Shown here piece by piece: positions 42,624-50,664 of a DNA stretch of 64,000 nt. Numbering within the stretch: the first letter of the stretch is position 1; each line of letters starts with the position of its first letter. Position numbers and translations under genes: made by a program. The stretch comes from Burkholderia sp. Bp8992 (lineage in GTDB: Bacteria; Pseudomonadota; Gammaproteobacteria; Burkholderiales; Burkholderiaceae): the NCBI RefSeq assembly GCF_003853705.1, contig NZ_QTQI01000005.1, forward strand, positions 186,001 through 250,000. The letters run 5' to 3'. The notes under the pieces were generated by a model. It worked only from the letters and a program-made list of their open reading frames with translations, searched no databases and was not told where the DNA came from.

Positions 42624-43082
42624 TCAGGTGGAAGCGACCGGCGTGCCGTGAATGTAGTGTTCGAGCTGGCTGATCGTGAACTGCTGATCGGCAATCACGC
42701 TCTTCACGAGGTCGCCGATCGAGATGAGGCCGACCAGCTTGCCGCCGTCGAGGACGGGCAGGTGGCGCATCCGGTGTTCGGTCATCAGCGCCATGCACTC
42801 GTCGGTGGATTGCGACGGTTCGACGTAGCGCACCTTTGCCGTCATGATTTCCTCGACGCGGGTGGCTTTCGATGAACGGTCCTGCAGGACGACCTTGCGC
42901 GCATAGTCGCGCTCGGTGACGATGCCCGCGATGTCGTCGCCGTCCACGACCAGCAACGCGCCGATCCCCTTTTCCGCCATCAGCTTGATGGCGTCGTAGA
43001 CGAAATCGGTCTTCGTGACGGTGTAGATCGTGCGGCCGGAATCCGGCTTGGCCTTGAGAATCTGCGCGACAGTCGTGCTCAT
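42624..43082 (-). CDS. Two-CBS-domain protein
   Basis: The 152-residue protein is composed of a tandem CBS pair (Bateman module) only. CBS1 is about TVTKTDFVYDAIKLMAEKGIGALLV, split here at residues ~20-70, ending in GIVTERDYARKV. CBS2 is VEEIMTAKVRYVEPSQSTDECMALM, ending in HRMRHLPVLDGGKLVGLISIGDLVK. Such stand-alone pairs bind adenine nucleotides or NAD and act as energy sensors. The start at 43082 begins the family N-terminus. It is divergent from ribA across ~180 bp. Confidence 0.88.
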   Translation of the reverse strand: MSTTVAQILKAKPDSGRTIYTVTKTDFVYDAIKLMAEKGIGALLVVDGDDIAGIVTERDYARKVVLQDRSSKATRVEEIMTAKVRYVEPSQSTDECMALMTEHRMRHLPVLDGGKLVGLISIGDLVKSVIADQQFTISQLEHYIHGTPVAST

Positions 43083-43260
43083 TCGCTTTCTCCGTGTGCA
43101 GGTCGATACAGGGAAGGCTGGGGGTTGGTGCGCGACACCCGATAAGCCCAGTATAGCCGGGCAGGCAGCGGCAGTCGCGTGACGTTTCCAGATTAGCGGT
43201 AAACTCCCGTCACGCACTATCCACACAACTCCTACATTCCTGAACGTTTCGATTGAATTC

Positions 43261-43911
43261 ATGATGTCTTCGCGTCCCCAATCGCCCATGCCGGGCAATG
43301 ACCAGGCCGACGAGTGCGTGACGCTCGTCGCCACCGCGTCGCTGCCAACGCGCTACGGTACGTTCAAGTCATACGCGTTTCGCGTATCGGGCAGCGATGC
43401 CGAACATCTCGCGCTCGTGATGGGCGACGTGGCCGGCGAGCAGTCCGTGCTGACGCGGCTGCATTCCGAATGCCTGACCGGCGACGTGTTCGGCTCGTAT
43501 CGCTGCGATTGCGGCGAGCAGCTCGACCTCGCGTTGCGCTACATCGCGGCAGAAGACCGCGGCGTGCTGCTGTACCTGCGCGGCCATGAGGGGCGCGGGA
43601 TCGGCCTGAGCAACAAGATTCGCGCTTACGCGCTGCAGGAGCAGGGGCGCGACACCGTCGAGGCGAACCTCGACCTCGGCCTGCCCGATGACGCCCGCGA
43701 ATACGATTCGGCCGCCGCGATCCTGCGGATCCTCGGCGTGACGTCGGTGCGGCTGATGAGCAACAACCCGGAGAAGTTCGACACGCTCGCGAAGCACGGC
43801 ATTCCCGTCTGCGAACGCGTGGCGCTGGCCGTGCCCGTGCGCGAGGAAAACGAGCGTTATATCCGCACGAAGCAGACGAAGTTCGGGCATTACTTCGAGG
43901 AGAACGAATAG
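43261..43911 (+). CDS. ribA: GTP cyclohydrolase II
   Basis: The 216-residue enzyme opens GTP to 2,5-diamino-6-ribosylamino-4(3H)-pyrimidinone 5'-phosphate, the first step of riboflavin synthesis. Visible hallmarks are the zinc cysteines in [20 protein letters not shown] (Cys, then Cys-x-Cys after ten residues), [19 protein letters not shown], and the C-terminal SNNPEKF motif binding the guanine. It is a stand-alone RibA, not fused to RibB. The ATG at 43261 has a second ATG immediately after; either may be used. The downstream sequence changes character and leads into an integrase. Confidence 0.93.
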   Translation: MMSSRPQSPMPGNDQADECVTLVATASLPTRYGTFKSYAFRVSGSDAEHLALVMGDVAGEQSVLTRLHSECLTGDVFGSYRCDCGEQLDLALRYIAAEDRGVLLYLRGHEGRGIGLSNKIRAYALQEQGRDTVEANLDLGLPDDAREYDSAAAILRILGVTSVRLMSNNPEKFDTLAKHGIPVCERVALAVPVREENERYIRTKQTKFGHYFEENE

Positions 43912-44050
43912 GGGAAATTTCGGACTCGTCCGAGATGGTCTGCGTCGATCCGGGAAGATCTTTAAGTAATTGAAATATAACGATAATTGAAGGTATTCTC
44001 GCGTTCCTGTTGCTGCTTCGACGCTTGTCTCCGCTTAGCTAAACTTGCCG

Positions 44051-44129
44051 CCTCGGCGTAGGTTTATGTGGTGTTGTGCGGGAAACCTACGCCGCGTATG
44101 CTTTTCTCGGGAAAAAACCTACGCCGAGG
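44051..44129. repeat. Triple repeat upstream of the integrase (recombination/operator sites)
   Basis: CCTCGGCGTAGGTTT at 44051-44065 is the exact inverse of AAACCTACGCCGAGG at 44115-44129. A shorter direct copy, AAACCTACGCCG, lies at 44083-44094. The last copy ends 5 bp before the integrase start codon. Spaced copies of this kind serve as integrase arm-binding sites, as excisionase sites or as an autoregulatory operator. Function is inferred. Confidence 0.65.
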
Positions 44130-44134
44130 GAAGA

Positions 44135-45409
44135 ATGCGCTTTGATGCCCGTATCGTCGCCAAGCTGCCGAGCGGCGAGCACATGACCTTTGAGGGGTTT
44201 CCCGGGCTTCGCCTTCAGGCCACGGCGAGTCGCAAATCGTGGACGTATCGCTACAAGTCGCCGGTCGACGGCCGCATGCGGCAGGTGAAGCTCGGCGAGT
44301 GGCCCGCGATGGCATTTGCTACAGCGATCTCCGCGTGGGAAAAGAGTCGCGCCGAGCGCGATTCTGGCGCCGAGCTTTCCGTTCCACGTCGAAAACGGGA
44401 AGAGGCGGCTGCTCGTCCGTCACCGACCAGCTACACCGTCAGGGAACTGTGCCGCGACTATCTGGAAGGCCACGTAGAACCAAATCGGAAGACGAAGGGA
44501 GCAGTCGAGGTCGCCCGTATATTCAAGGCGATGCTAGGGCCTATTGCGGACGCCAGCGCTGCGACCATCACACGTGCCCAGGCGTTCGATTTCCTCGATT
44601 CATATCGGTCGACGCCGGTGCTCGCCGCGCGCCTTCGCATGGAGCTTGGTGGTGCCTGGAACTACGCGCTTGATGCCGGGCGCCTTCCCGACACCACTGC
44701 GAATTGGTGGAAGGATGTTTTAAGAGGGCGATTGAAGAGCAAAGGGCGCAAGGTCGAGGGGAAATACACAGGGACGCAGAAACGAGTGCTCTCGGTGGAC
44801 GAACTCGGCACATTGATCCGGTGGTTGCCGAATTTCAGTTTGACTATTGCTGATGCGCTGACGCTCTATCTTTGGACCGGCACGAGGGGCGGCGAGATCG
44901 TCGCTATGGAGAGTTCTGAGGTGACGGAGGAAGCGGACGGCCTTTGGTGGACTATCCCGAAACACAAAACCAAGGGGCTGCAAAACGAGAGGGCAACGGA
45001 TCTGCGCGTACCGCTCATAGGTCGTGCTGAGGTTGTTGTGCGACGGCGCCTCGATCAGGCTAAGGAAACCTTTTTGTTTCCTTCGTCGCGCGGAACGTCG
45101 ATGGACCAGACGGTGGTCCAGCACGGCGTCTATTATCATCAACCATATTGCAAGATCGCGCCGAAACATGACCGGCCGCGTTTGCCTGTCACGCACTGGT
45201 CAGCCCATGATCTTCGACGTACAACGCGGACTCTGCTTGCAATGCTGGGATGTCCCAATGAAATCGCCGAGGCAGTCCTCGGTCATGTACAGCCTGGAAT
45301 CATCGGCGTCTATAACCGACACACGTATGACGGCGAACGGCGCGAGTGGCTCATGCAGTTGTCGCTTCGATTGGAATCTATCGCTGCGACGTATCCGGCG
45401 AAGAAGTAG
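44135..45409 (+). CDS. Tyrosine recombinase / phage-type integrase
   Basis: In this 424-residue protein an N-terminal DUF4102-like and SAM-like region (residues ~1-200, LGEWPAMAFATAISA) precedes the catalytic domain. Catalytic residues visible are Arg251 in TGTRGGEI, a Lys in PKHKTKG, His358 and Arg361 in HDLRR, His384 in VLGHV and the nucleophilic Tyr in GVYNRHTY (Tyr393 preferred). It belongs to the P4-like island integrases. GC content and codon use are lower and more mixed than flanking chromosomal genes, a sign of transfer. ATG 44135 follows GAGGGAAGA. No tRNA gene, the usual target, is adjacent within the window. Confidence 0.92.
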   Translation: MRFDARIVAKLPSGEHMTFEGFPGLRLQATASRKSWTYRYKSPVDGRMRQVKLGEWPAMAFATAISAWEKSRAERDSGAELSVPRRKREEAAARPSPTSYTVRELCRDYLEGHVEPNRKTKGAVEVARIFKAMLGPIADASAATITRAQAFDFLDSYRSTPVLAARLRMELGGAWNYALDAGRLPDTTANWWKDVLRGRLKSKGRKVEGKYTGTQKRVLSVDELGTLIRWLPNFSLTIADALTLYLWTGTRGGEIVAMESSEVTEEADGLWWTIPKHKTKGLQNERATDLRVPLIGRAEVVVRRRLDQAKETFLFPSSRGTSMDQTVVQHGVYYHQPYCKIAPKHDRPRLPVTHWSAHDLRRTTRTLLAMLGCPNEIAEAVLGHVQPGIIGVYNRHTYDGERREWLMQLSLRLESIAATYPAKK

Positions 45410-45561
45410 GCCCGCGATGCTGATTGTAGTGGCTCGTGTTCGACGATGGCTGCGATTGACTATCGGGCGCTTGCATCACGCCGAGACCTCGCGCGTGAAT
45501 CCGGTGATGCCGGGCCTGACATAGGAGCTGATTTTCGCGACCAAGTCTCGGGACGTTGACT

Positions 45562-45900
45562 TCAGCGAATAATCTCGACAGTCGAGTAGCAACTGCGTCC
45601 AGCGATATCGCGACAAGTAAGACGCGAAACTGCGTTTGTCCCCTGACACACCGTGCCTATAGGATTTCCGTCGTCCTTGAATCGAAAAGGATCAACGCCA
45701 AGGAGCAGGACTGCAAGGAAGTTTGACTCAGCGTCTTTGGGTAGAGGACTACAACGGAACTTCGAGGAAACCCATCGTCCAATGGACGCACCGCCAAACA
45801 GAATTTGGTTCCTATGAGTGCGTTTGCTGCGCGTGATATTACCCATTAAATTTGAATTTGCGTGGTCAATCGTAAGCATGAAAGGCTTGCCGTACATCAT
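45562..45900 (-). CDS. Small hypothetical protein in the insertion
   Basis: The 112-residue frame sits between the integrase and an AlpA-like gene. The sequence is unlike a shadow frame of a GC-rich gene: it has balanced codon use and no long Arg/Ala runs. A stretch FLAVLLLGVDPFRFKDDGNPIG looks like a folded core, split here at the Val-Asp. I recognise no family. Internal ATGs allow a start at 45879. It may be a genuine accessory gene of the mobile element or a decayed one. Confidence 0.4.
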   Translation of the reverse strand: MMYGKPFMLTIDHANSNLMGNITRSKRTHRNQILFGGASIGRWVSSKFRCSPLPKDAESNFLAVLLLGVDPFRFKDDGNPIGTVCQGTNAVSRLTCRDIAGRSCYSTVEIIR

Positions 45901-45979
45901 CGACTCCCCTGTTGTTCATGTTGACAACGCCGCCGCGCAGACAAGGAATCGAGGGCATTGAGCTAAAGGCGACGTCGCG

Positions 45980-46195
45980 ATGAAGATCTGTTTCTCGCTG
46001 AAAGAAGTGGCAGAGGCGCTCTCGCTATCACCGGCGACGGTACAGAAGCTTGTACGTGAGAAGACCTTCCCTGAACCGCGACTGCTATCGGGCCGAAGGG
46101 TGGGATGGCTCGTACATGAGGTTCAGACGTGGGCGGAGACTCGCCCGGTTGCTGACCTGCTGCCACCAGAGAATACGGGGGGCAGAAAGCGGTAA
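45980..46195 (+). CDS. AlpA-family excisionase/regulator
   Basis: This 71-residue small MerR-like helix-turn-helix protein reads FSLKEVAEALSLSPATVQKLV, then FPEPRLLSGRRVGWLVHEVQTWAETRP, the AlpA/MerR-excisionase pattern in which a wing-like turn ends at W-x3-E-[VI]-x2-W. Such proteins control or direct excision of P4-like islands and prophages. It lies on the same strand as the integrase, 570 bp downstream, supporting a common mobile element. Confidence 0.8.
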   Translation: MKICFSLKEVAEALSLSPATVQKLVREKTFPEPRLLSGRRVGWLVHEVQTWAETRPVADLLPPENTGGRKR

Positions 46196-47070
46196 GTCCA
46201 TCGAGATGCCCAGGCAAATTAAAAACTTGGAATGGCGATACATCTGCGGCAGCGTGTACTGCGCCTGCGACATCGAAGAGCTCAATCGCGAGAACTGAAG
46301 GGGAACATATTAAGGGCTATGTTGCCCTTCATTGCGGGACATAGGCAAAGCCCCGCGTGCGCGGTACTCCCCGTAGGGAATTGCGCGCTCCCACCGCCGC
46401 GAGCGAAAAGCGGTGCCGTCACCGTTTCGGCGCCCCTGTATTTCTGGCGCCGGCGACGAAGTGCCGGTGGGTGGGTTCATTGGGCATTGCGTCACCCGCG
46501 GGTCTGGGGCTTCGATCAGGGCAGGGCGGCTGGAGAGGCGCTTCGTCTCAGGCGGCGCTGAAGCTCAATTGCGAGCGCCCATATTTTGCGCGGTGAGAGG
46601 CGAAGGGTCCCAGCGGGCAGGTGGCTGAATTCTCTCCGCGGTGCGGAGAGAATTGGGGGCGCCCGATGGTTTCTGCGCCTCACGCGGGTTGGACTGGAAG
46701 TCGCGCCGGCAATAGAAGCCGCGCCCGGCGTCAGCTTCACAGATGGCATCACGCGAACCATTTCGCTGCTGGCCGCGGGTGCGCGGCGGATTTACTATCA
46801 GCGGGCGGGCACAGGCTTTCGATGTCAATCGACGGCGGTGAGGCTGCCCTGCCTGCATGCGATTTCTGATGCAGCCGGCCGTCGGCCGAGTAGCGAAACG
46901 GCGATCCACTTTACGTCTGTCGCTTGCCTTACGGGTGGCGGGCGCATAGGGTATGTCTTGTTCTGTCGGTATCGCGAACCGGTAGCCCGCGAATTTTGAA
47001 TGCAGTACAGTCTTCAGATAGGCTTTCGAGCCAGGTTGTCACAAAGCACGCGCCCCCTGGAGACTTCACG
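46196..47070. other. 875-bp accessory stretch without a convincing gene
   Basis: Between the AlpA-like gene and the LysR gene several short overlapping + strand frames exist (around 46232-46628). One reads PRAKSGAVTVSAP, reminiscent of the ash-type leader proteins found beside alpA in P4-like islands, but none has a good start signal. The remainder up to 47070 appears non-coding and must contain the LysR promoter. Confidence 0.35.
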
Positions 47071-47982
47071 TTGCCCACGCCCCGCAAGCGGTTGCCACCG
47101 CTCAATACGATCTCTGCTTTCGAGGCTTCGGCGCGGTTGATGAGCTTCACCAAGGCAGCTGACGAACTCCATCTTTCGCAGGGTGCGGTGAGCCGGCAGA
47201 TCCAGGTGCTGGAGGAGCGGATGGGCGTGCCGCTTTTCACGCGGCGGCACAAGGAGATCCAGTTGACGCGTGCCGGCCTCATCTTCCAGCAGGCCATCGC
47301 ACAGAGCCTGAATACGATTCGCCGGGCGGTGACGATGATCGAAGCGCTGGATACCAGCACGGTCACCATTGCCGCGAGCAATGCGATGGCGAACTTCTGG
47401 CTGATGCCCGCCATCTTCGAGTTCCGCACGCAGCACCCGAACATCGACATTCGCGTGCTTGCCAGCAATACGCCGGTCGACCCGTGGCATGAACCGGTCG
47501 ATCTCGCGATTCGATACGGCGACGGACACTGGCCGAACCTCGCGAAGGTCAAGCTGTTCGAAGAAGAGATCTTTCCGGTGTGCGCACCGTCGTATCGACA
47601 AGCGCACGAGATCGAGACGGTGCAGGACCTGATGGATTGCGAATTGATCGAATACGCGTCGGACAGCGCGGATTCCAATTCGTGGGATACGTGGCTGGAG
47701 CACGCTGGCGTCCAGCATGGCGCGGTGCGCAAGAACCTCACGCTGTCGAACTACGACCTCGTCTATCGCGCGGCCTGCAGCGGCAAGGGCGTCGCGCTGG
47801 CGTGGGCATATGGCGTTCCGGAAGAAGACCGCGGCGCGCTCCTCGTCCGGCCGCTCGATGTTTCCGTCAAGACTGGATTGTGCGAATACATCGTGTATGC
47901 CGACACCGAAGAACTCAGCGCGCCCGCGAAGATCTTCCTGAGTTGGTTGATCGATTTCGCCAACCAGAGCCTGTGGTCGTAG
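47071..47982 (+). CDS. LysR-family regulator (GcvA/AmpR-like)
   Basis: The 303-residue protein has an N-terminal LTTR winged helix (PPLNTISAFEASARLMSFTKAADELHLSQGAVSRQI, described in parts) and a two-lobed inducer domain (VTIAASNAMANFWLMPAIFEF; DLAIRYGDGHWPNLAKVKL). The PLN-x-[IL]-x-AFEA start and DLAIRYG motif are typical of the GcvA group. The chosen start is TTG at 47071, preceded by TGGAGA at the right spacing; no ATG fits. It is the only regulator in the catabolic locus, convergent with the reductase gene. It is therefore the likely activator of the divergent Rieske/formaldehyde dehydrogenase operons. Confidence 0.88.
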   Translation: MPTPRKRLPPLNTISAFEASARLMSFTKAADELHLSQGAVSRQIQVLEERMGVPLFTRRHKEIQLTRAGLIFQQAIAQSLNTIRRAVTMIEALDTSTVTIAASNAMANFWLMPAIFEFRTQHPNIDIRVLASNTPVDPWHEPVDLAIRYGDGHWPNLAKVKLFEEEIFPVCAPSYRQAHEIETVQDLMDCELIEYASDSADSNSWDTWLEHAGVQHGAVRKNLTLSNYDLVYRAACSGKGVALAWAYGVPEEDRGALLVRPLDVSVKTGLCEYIVYADTEELSAPAKIFLSWLIDFANQSLWS

Positions 47983-47994
47983 CCGCTTGCGCGG

Positions 47995-49029
47995 CTAGAA
48001 CTCGATGGTGACGTCCGACACCGGCACCGAGCAGCACGGCAGGATGTAGCCTTCGTCGATTTCCTCATCGGTGATGCCACCGGCGTGATTCATGTCGACT
48101 TGCCCCTCCAGCTTGCGCAGCTTGCACGTTCCGCACACGCCCGACCGACATGCATTGGGAATTCTCGGGCCGTTCGGCAGCGCGTGGAGTGCGTCGAGAA
48201 TGGCCGTCCCGGGCGCACAGTCGACCTCGACGCGCGACTGCGACAAGCGCAGCCGCGACACGCCGAGCGAAGCCGGTACATGCGCGGGCACCTGTTCTGG
48301 CAGTTGAAACCGCTCCTGATGGAAGCGGGATTCGGCGCCGCCGTTCTCCAGAAACAGCGTGCGCATCGCGGACATGAACGGGTCCGGCCCGCAGCACAGT
48401 ATTTGTCGCGCGGTCCAGTCAGGCGTCGTGCGGTCGAGCACCGCCTTCGACAGCACCGCGGATGGAAAATCCGCGCTCGCTTCGTCGGACGTATAGAAGT
48501 GCGGCGTGATGCCGCGCGATGCGTGCGCCATGCGCAGCAACTCGTCATGAAACAGCATGTCGCGGGGCGTGCGGACGAACTGCAGGAACCGGATGTCGGC
48601 GCGCCCGCCACGCGCGTGCACCGCGCGTGCCATCGCCATCAGCGGGGTGATGCCGACGCCGCCCGCGGCGAACAGCAGGGGCTCATCGGGATTCGCCGGC
48701 AATACGAAGTCGCCGGCCGGTCGCGACACCTGCACGCGGTTGCCGACGGCGAGCCGATCGTGGAGCCATGGCGACACCGCGCCGCTCGGCGAACGCTTGA
48801 CTGTGATGTCGAACGTTGCATCGCCGTGCGCGCCCGGTGCGGACGAAATGGTGTAGCAGCGGTAAAGCGTGTCGCTGCCGGTGTCCACGCCCAGCGTCAC
48901 GTACTGCCCGGGCTGGAAGCTCGTTTGTGCTTCAGGGTGTGCGAGCGAAAACCGGAAGGTCTTGACGTTCCAGTTCTCGCGTACGATATCCACGCAAATG
49001 GCTTCGGTGAAAGCGCTGCCGTTCATCAT
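47995..49029 (-). CDS. Oxygenase reductase (GbcB-like, FNR domain plus 2Fe-2S ferredoxin)
   Basis: In this 344-residue protein residues ~10-100 form a ferredoxin-NADP reductase-like flavin domain (FQPGQYVTL, RCYTISSAP). Residues ~110-240 form the NAD(P)H-binding domain (LLFAAGGVGITPLMAM, LCCGPDPFM). The C-terminal ~90 residues are a plant-type [2Fe-2S] domain with CRSGVCGTC and a distal CC. This hybrid arrangement is that of GbcB, the electron-transfer partner of glycine-betaine Rieske oxygenases. Its ATG overlaps the stop of the Rieske gene (ATGA), proving tight coupling. It is probably shared by both Rieske oxygenases of the locus, since no second reductase is present. Confidence 0.92.
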   Translation of the reverse strand: MMNGSAFTEAICVDIVRENWNVKTFRFSLAHPEAQTSFQPGQYVTLGVDTGSDTLYRCYTISSAPGAHGDATFDITVKRSPSGAVSPWLHDRLAVGNRVQVSRPAGDFVLPANPDEPLLFAAGGVGITPLMAMARAVHARGGRADIRFLQFVRTPRDMLFHDELLRMAHASRGITPHFYTSDEASADFPSAVLSKAVLDRTTPDWTARQILCCGPDPFMSAMRTLFLENGGAESRFHQERFQLPEQVPAHVPASLGVSRLRLSQSRVEVDCAPGTAILDALHALPNGPRIPNACRSGVCGTCKLRKLEGQVDMNHAGGITDEEIDEGYILPCCSVPVSDVTIEF

Positions 49030-50270
49030 GCCATGCACTCCACGGGAATGACCCTCGGTGCGCCGGCCAGCTCCGACTTGAGCGTGCCGAGGTACCAATC
49101 GACGAACTCCGTGACGCCGCGCTCGACGAGCGGCGAGTAGGGGCCGGGCTGATAGCCCTTCGAGTTGATGCCTTGCTGGTTGGCTTCGACGAGGCGCTGG
49201 TCCTGGGCGTTGGTGGCTTTCCACACGGCCGTGAGATCGTCGAGGTCGTAGTCTTCGCCTTCGACGGCGTCCTTGTTCACGAGCCACCACGTCGTCACTT
49301 GCGTCTCCGTCGCGCTCAGCGGCAGCAGCCGGAACGCGATCGCGTGATCGGACAGTACATGGTTCCACGTATTCGGGAAGCGCAGCAGGCGCAACGAGCC
49401 GACGTCCGCATCCTGGTTGGTACCAAGCAGCTTCCTGCACGCGAGCTCGCCGCTCAGCGTGAACGACAGTCCGCGTTCCATCGCGGCACGCACCATCCGA
49501 TAGCCATCGGAAGTTTCGATCGGCTTGAACGGCAATCCGGCCGCGGCCCAGCGTGCTTCATCCATTTCGCACTTCGCCGCATAGTCGCCGCCGAAGCGCG
49601 GGTCCGTCGGGCCGTCGAACTCGGAAATCGTACGCAGCAGTTCGGGATGGCTTGCCGAGCAGTGATAGCACTCGCGATTGTTCTCGAGTACGAGCTTCCA
49701 GTTGCCCTTTTCGATGATGGTCGACTCGAACGCGACCTTCGCGTTGTCGAGCCCGTGCGGGCGGATATACGGCGACACCTGCTCGCGGAACGCGTCGAAC
49801 GGGCTCGGCATGCGAGCGAGCGAGATGAAGATGTAGCCCTCGACCGATTCGCAATGCACGGGCTTGAGCGCGTATTGCGACGCATCGAATTCGGCGCCCA
49901 TCTCCTTGGCGAACATCAGTTTGCCGTCAAGGCCGTAGGTCCACTGGTGATACGGGCACACGAGCGTGGCAGACGAGCCCTTGTCGCCGGCGCAGATGCG
50001 CGATCCGCGATGGCGGCACGTGTTGTAGAAAGCCCGGATCGCGTGGCTCCGGTCGCGAATCACGACGATCGAACTGGCGCCCACCTCCAGCGTGAACCAG
50101 TTGCCGGGCTTCGGAATCTGGGCCGACACGCCGGCGAAGATCCATTGGCGTTCCCAGATCAGTTCGAGGTCGCGTTCGTACACCGCCTGGTCGGTATAGA
50201 ACGGCTGCGGCAGCGACCGGCCCGCCACGCGGGACTCGATGAGCGAAGTGAGTTGACTGTTCGACAGCAT
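49026..50270 (-). CDS. Rieske N-demethylase, GbcA-like (copy 1)
   Basis: This 414-residue oxygenase subunit has a Rieske [2Fe-2S] site Cys85/His87 (TCRHRGSRIC) and Cys105/His108 (CPYHQW). The mononuclear iron ligands are His203 and His208 in ECYHCSASHPEL, followed by the C-terminal catalytic domain with FPNTWNH. The pattern matches glycine-betaine and proline-betaine (stachydrine) demethylases, which oxidise an N-methyl group of a quaternary amine and release formaldehyde. The start at 50270 is chosen because it aligns without gaps for at least 210 residues with the second copy; a longer frame begins at 50315. It forms a two-gene operon with the reductase. Confidence 0.92.
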   Translation of the reverse strand: MLSNSQLTSLIESRVAGRSLPQPFYTDQAVYERDLELIWERQWIFAGVSAQIPKPGNWFTLEVGASSIVVIRDRSHAIRAFYNTCRHRGSRICAGDKGSSATLVCPYHQWTYGLDGKLMFAKEMGAEFDASQYALKPVHCESVEGYIFISLARMPSPFDAFREQVSPYIRPHGLDNAKVAFESTIIEKGNWKLVLENNRECYHCSASHPELLRTISEFDGPTDPRFGGDYAAKCEMDEARWAAAGLPFKPIETSDGYRMVRAAMERGLSFTLSGELACRKLLGTNQDADVGSLRLLRFPNTWNHVLSDHAIAFRLLPLSATETQVTTWWLVNKDAVEGEDYDLDDLTAVWKATNAQDQRLVEANQQGINSKGYQPGPYSPLVERGVTEFVDWYLGTLKSELAGAPRVIPVECMA

Positions 50271-50664
50271 GGTGATGTTCGATAGGGTTTCGGATGCGTC
50301 TCGGAATGAATGCATGAGGCGATTGAACCTGCTTGGCCACGCGCTCGCAACCGATGAAAACTGATGAGTTGCATGAAGTTTTGATGGTCAAACGCGACAT
50401 GGATGTCTAAACAGCGGTAGATGTCATTCAAAAAATCATTCATCGTCATAAAGTCCGTGGCGAAAACTGCCCGTAACGCCGCGTACATCCGATGGATGCA
50501 GATTTGCATGCGTTAGATCAGAAAAACTGCTTTGACGCGTGATTTCGCGGCTCCGATGATTCGGGACATCGGTCGCATCGCATTGCTTTCGCAACGCCGC
50601 GAATCAGAACCGTCGTTACGAAGACGACGTCCGATCTGAAGCGACAACAACAATCGGAGACGCC
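50271..50664. promoter_or_regulatory. Divergent control region, Rieske copy 1 / fdhA
   Basis: This AT-richer 394-bp region contains no gene. It holds the small dyad ATGCAgattTGCAT at 50496-50509, and TTGCATG at 50368-50374. Similar TGCAT elements occur upstream of Rieske copy 2, suggesting a shared binding protein, plausibly the LysR regulator. The two divergent promoters must lie here. Confidence 0.5.

Noticed and set aside
44051-44129. Short repeats as a CRISPR array
   Set aside because: Only three copies, one inverted and one shortened, with unequal spacing and no cas genes. Not CRISPR.
43912-44134. Possible tRNA or attachment target next to the integrase
   Set aside because: I looked for a tRNA-like cloverleaf and the GTTCGA T-loop beside the integrase and did not find one. 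The repeats there are better explained as integrase-binding or operator sites.
45024-45524. Overlapping plus-strand frame across the integrase 3' end
   Set aside because: It is out of frame with a catalytic domain that has all recombinase residues, and it shows no features of its own.
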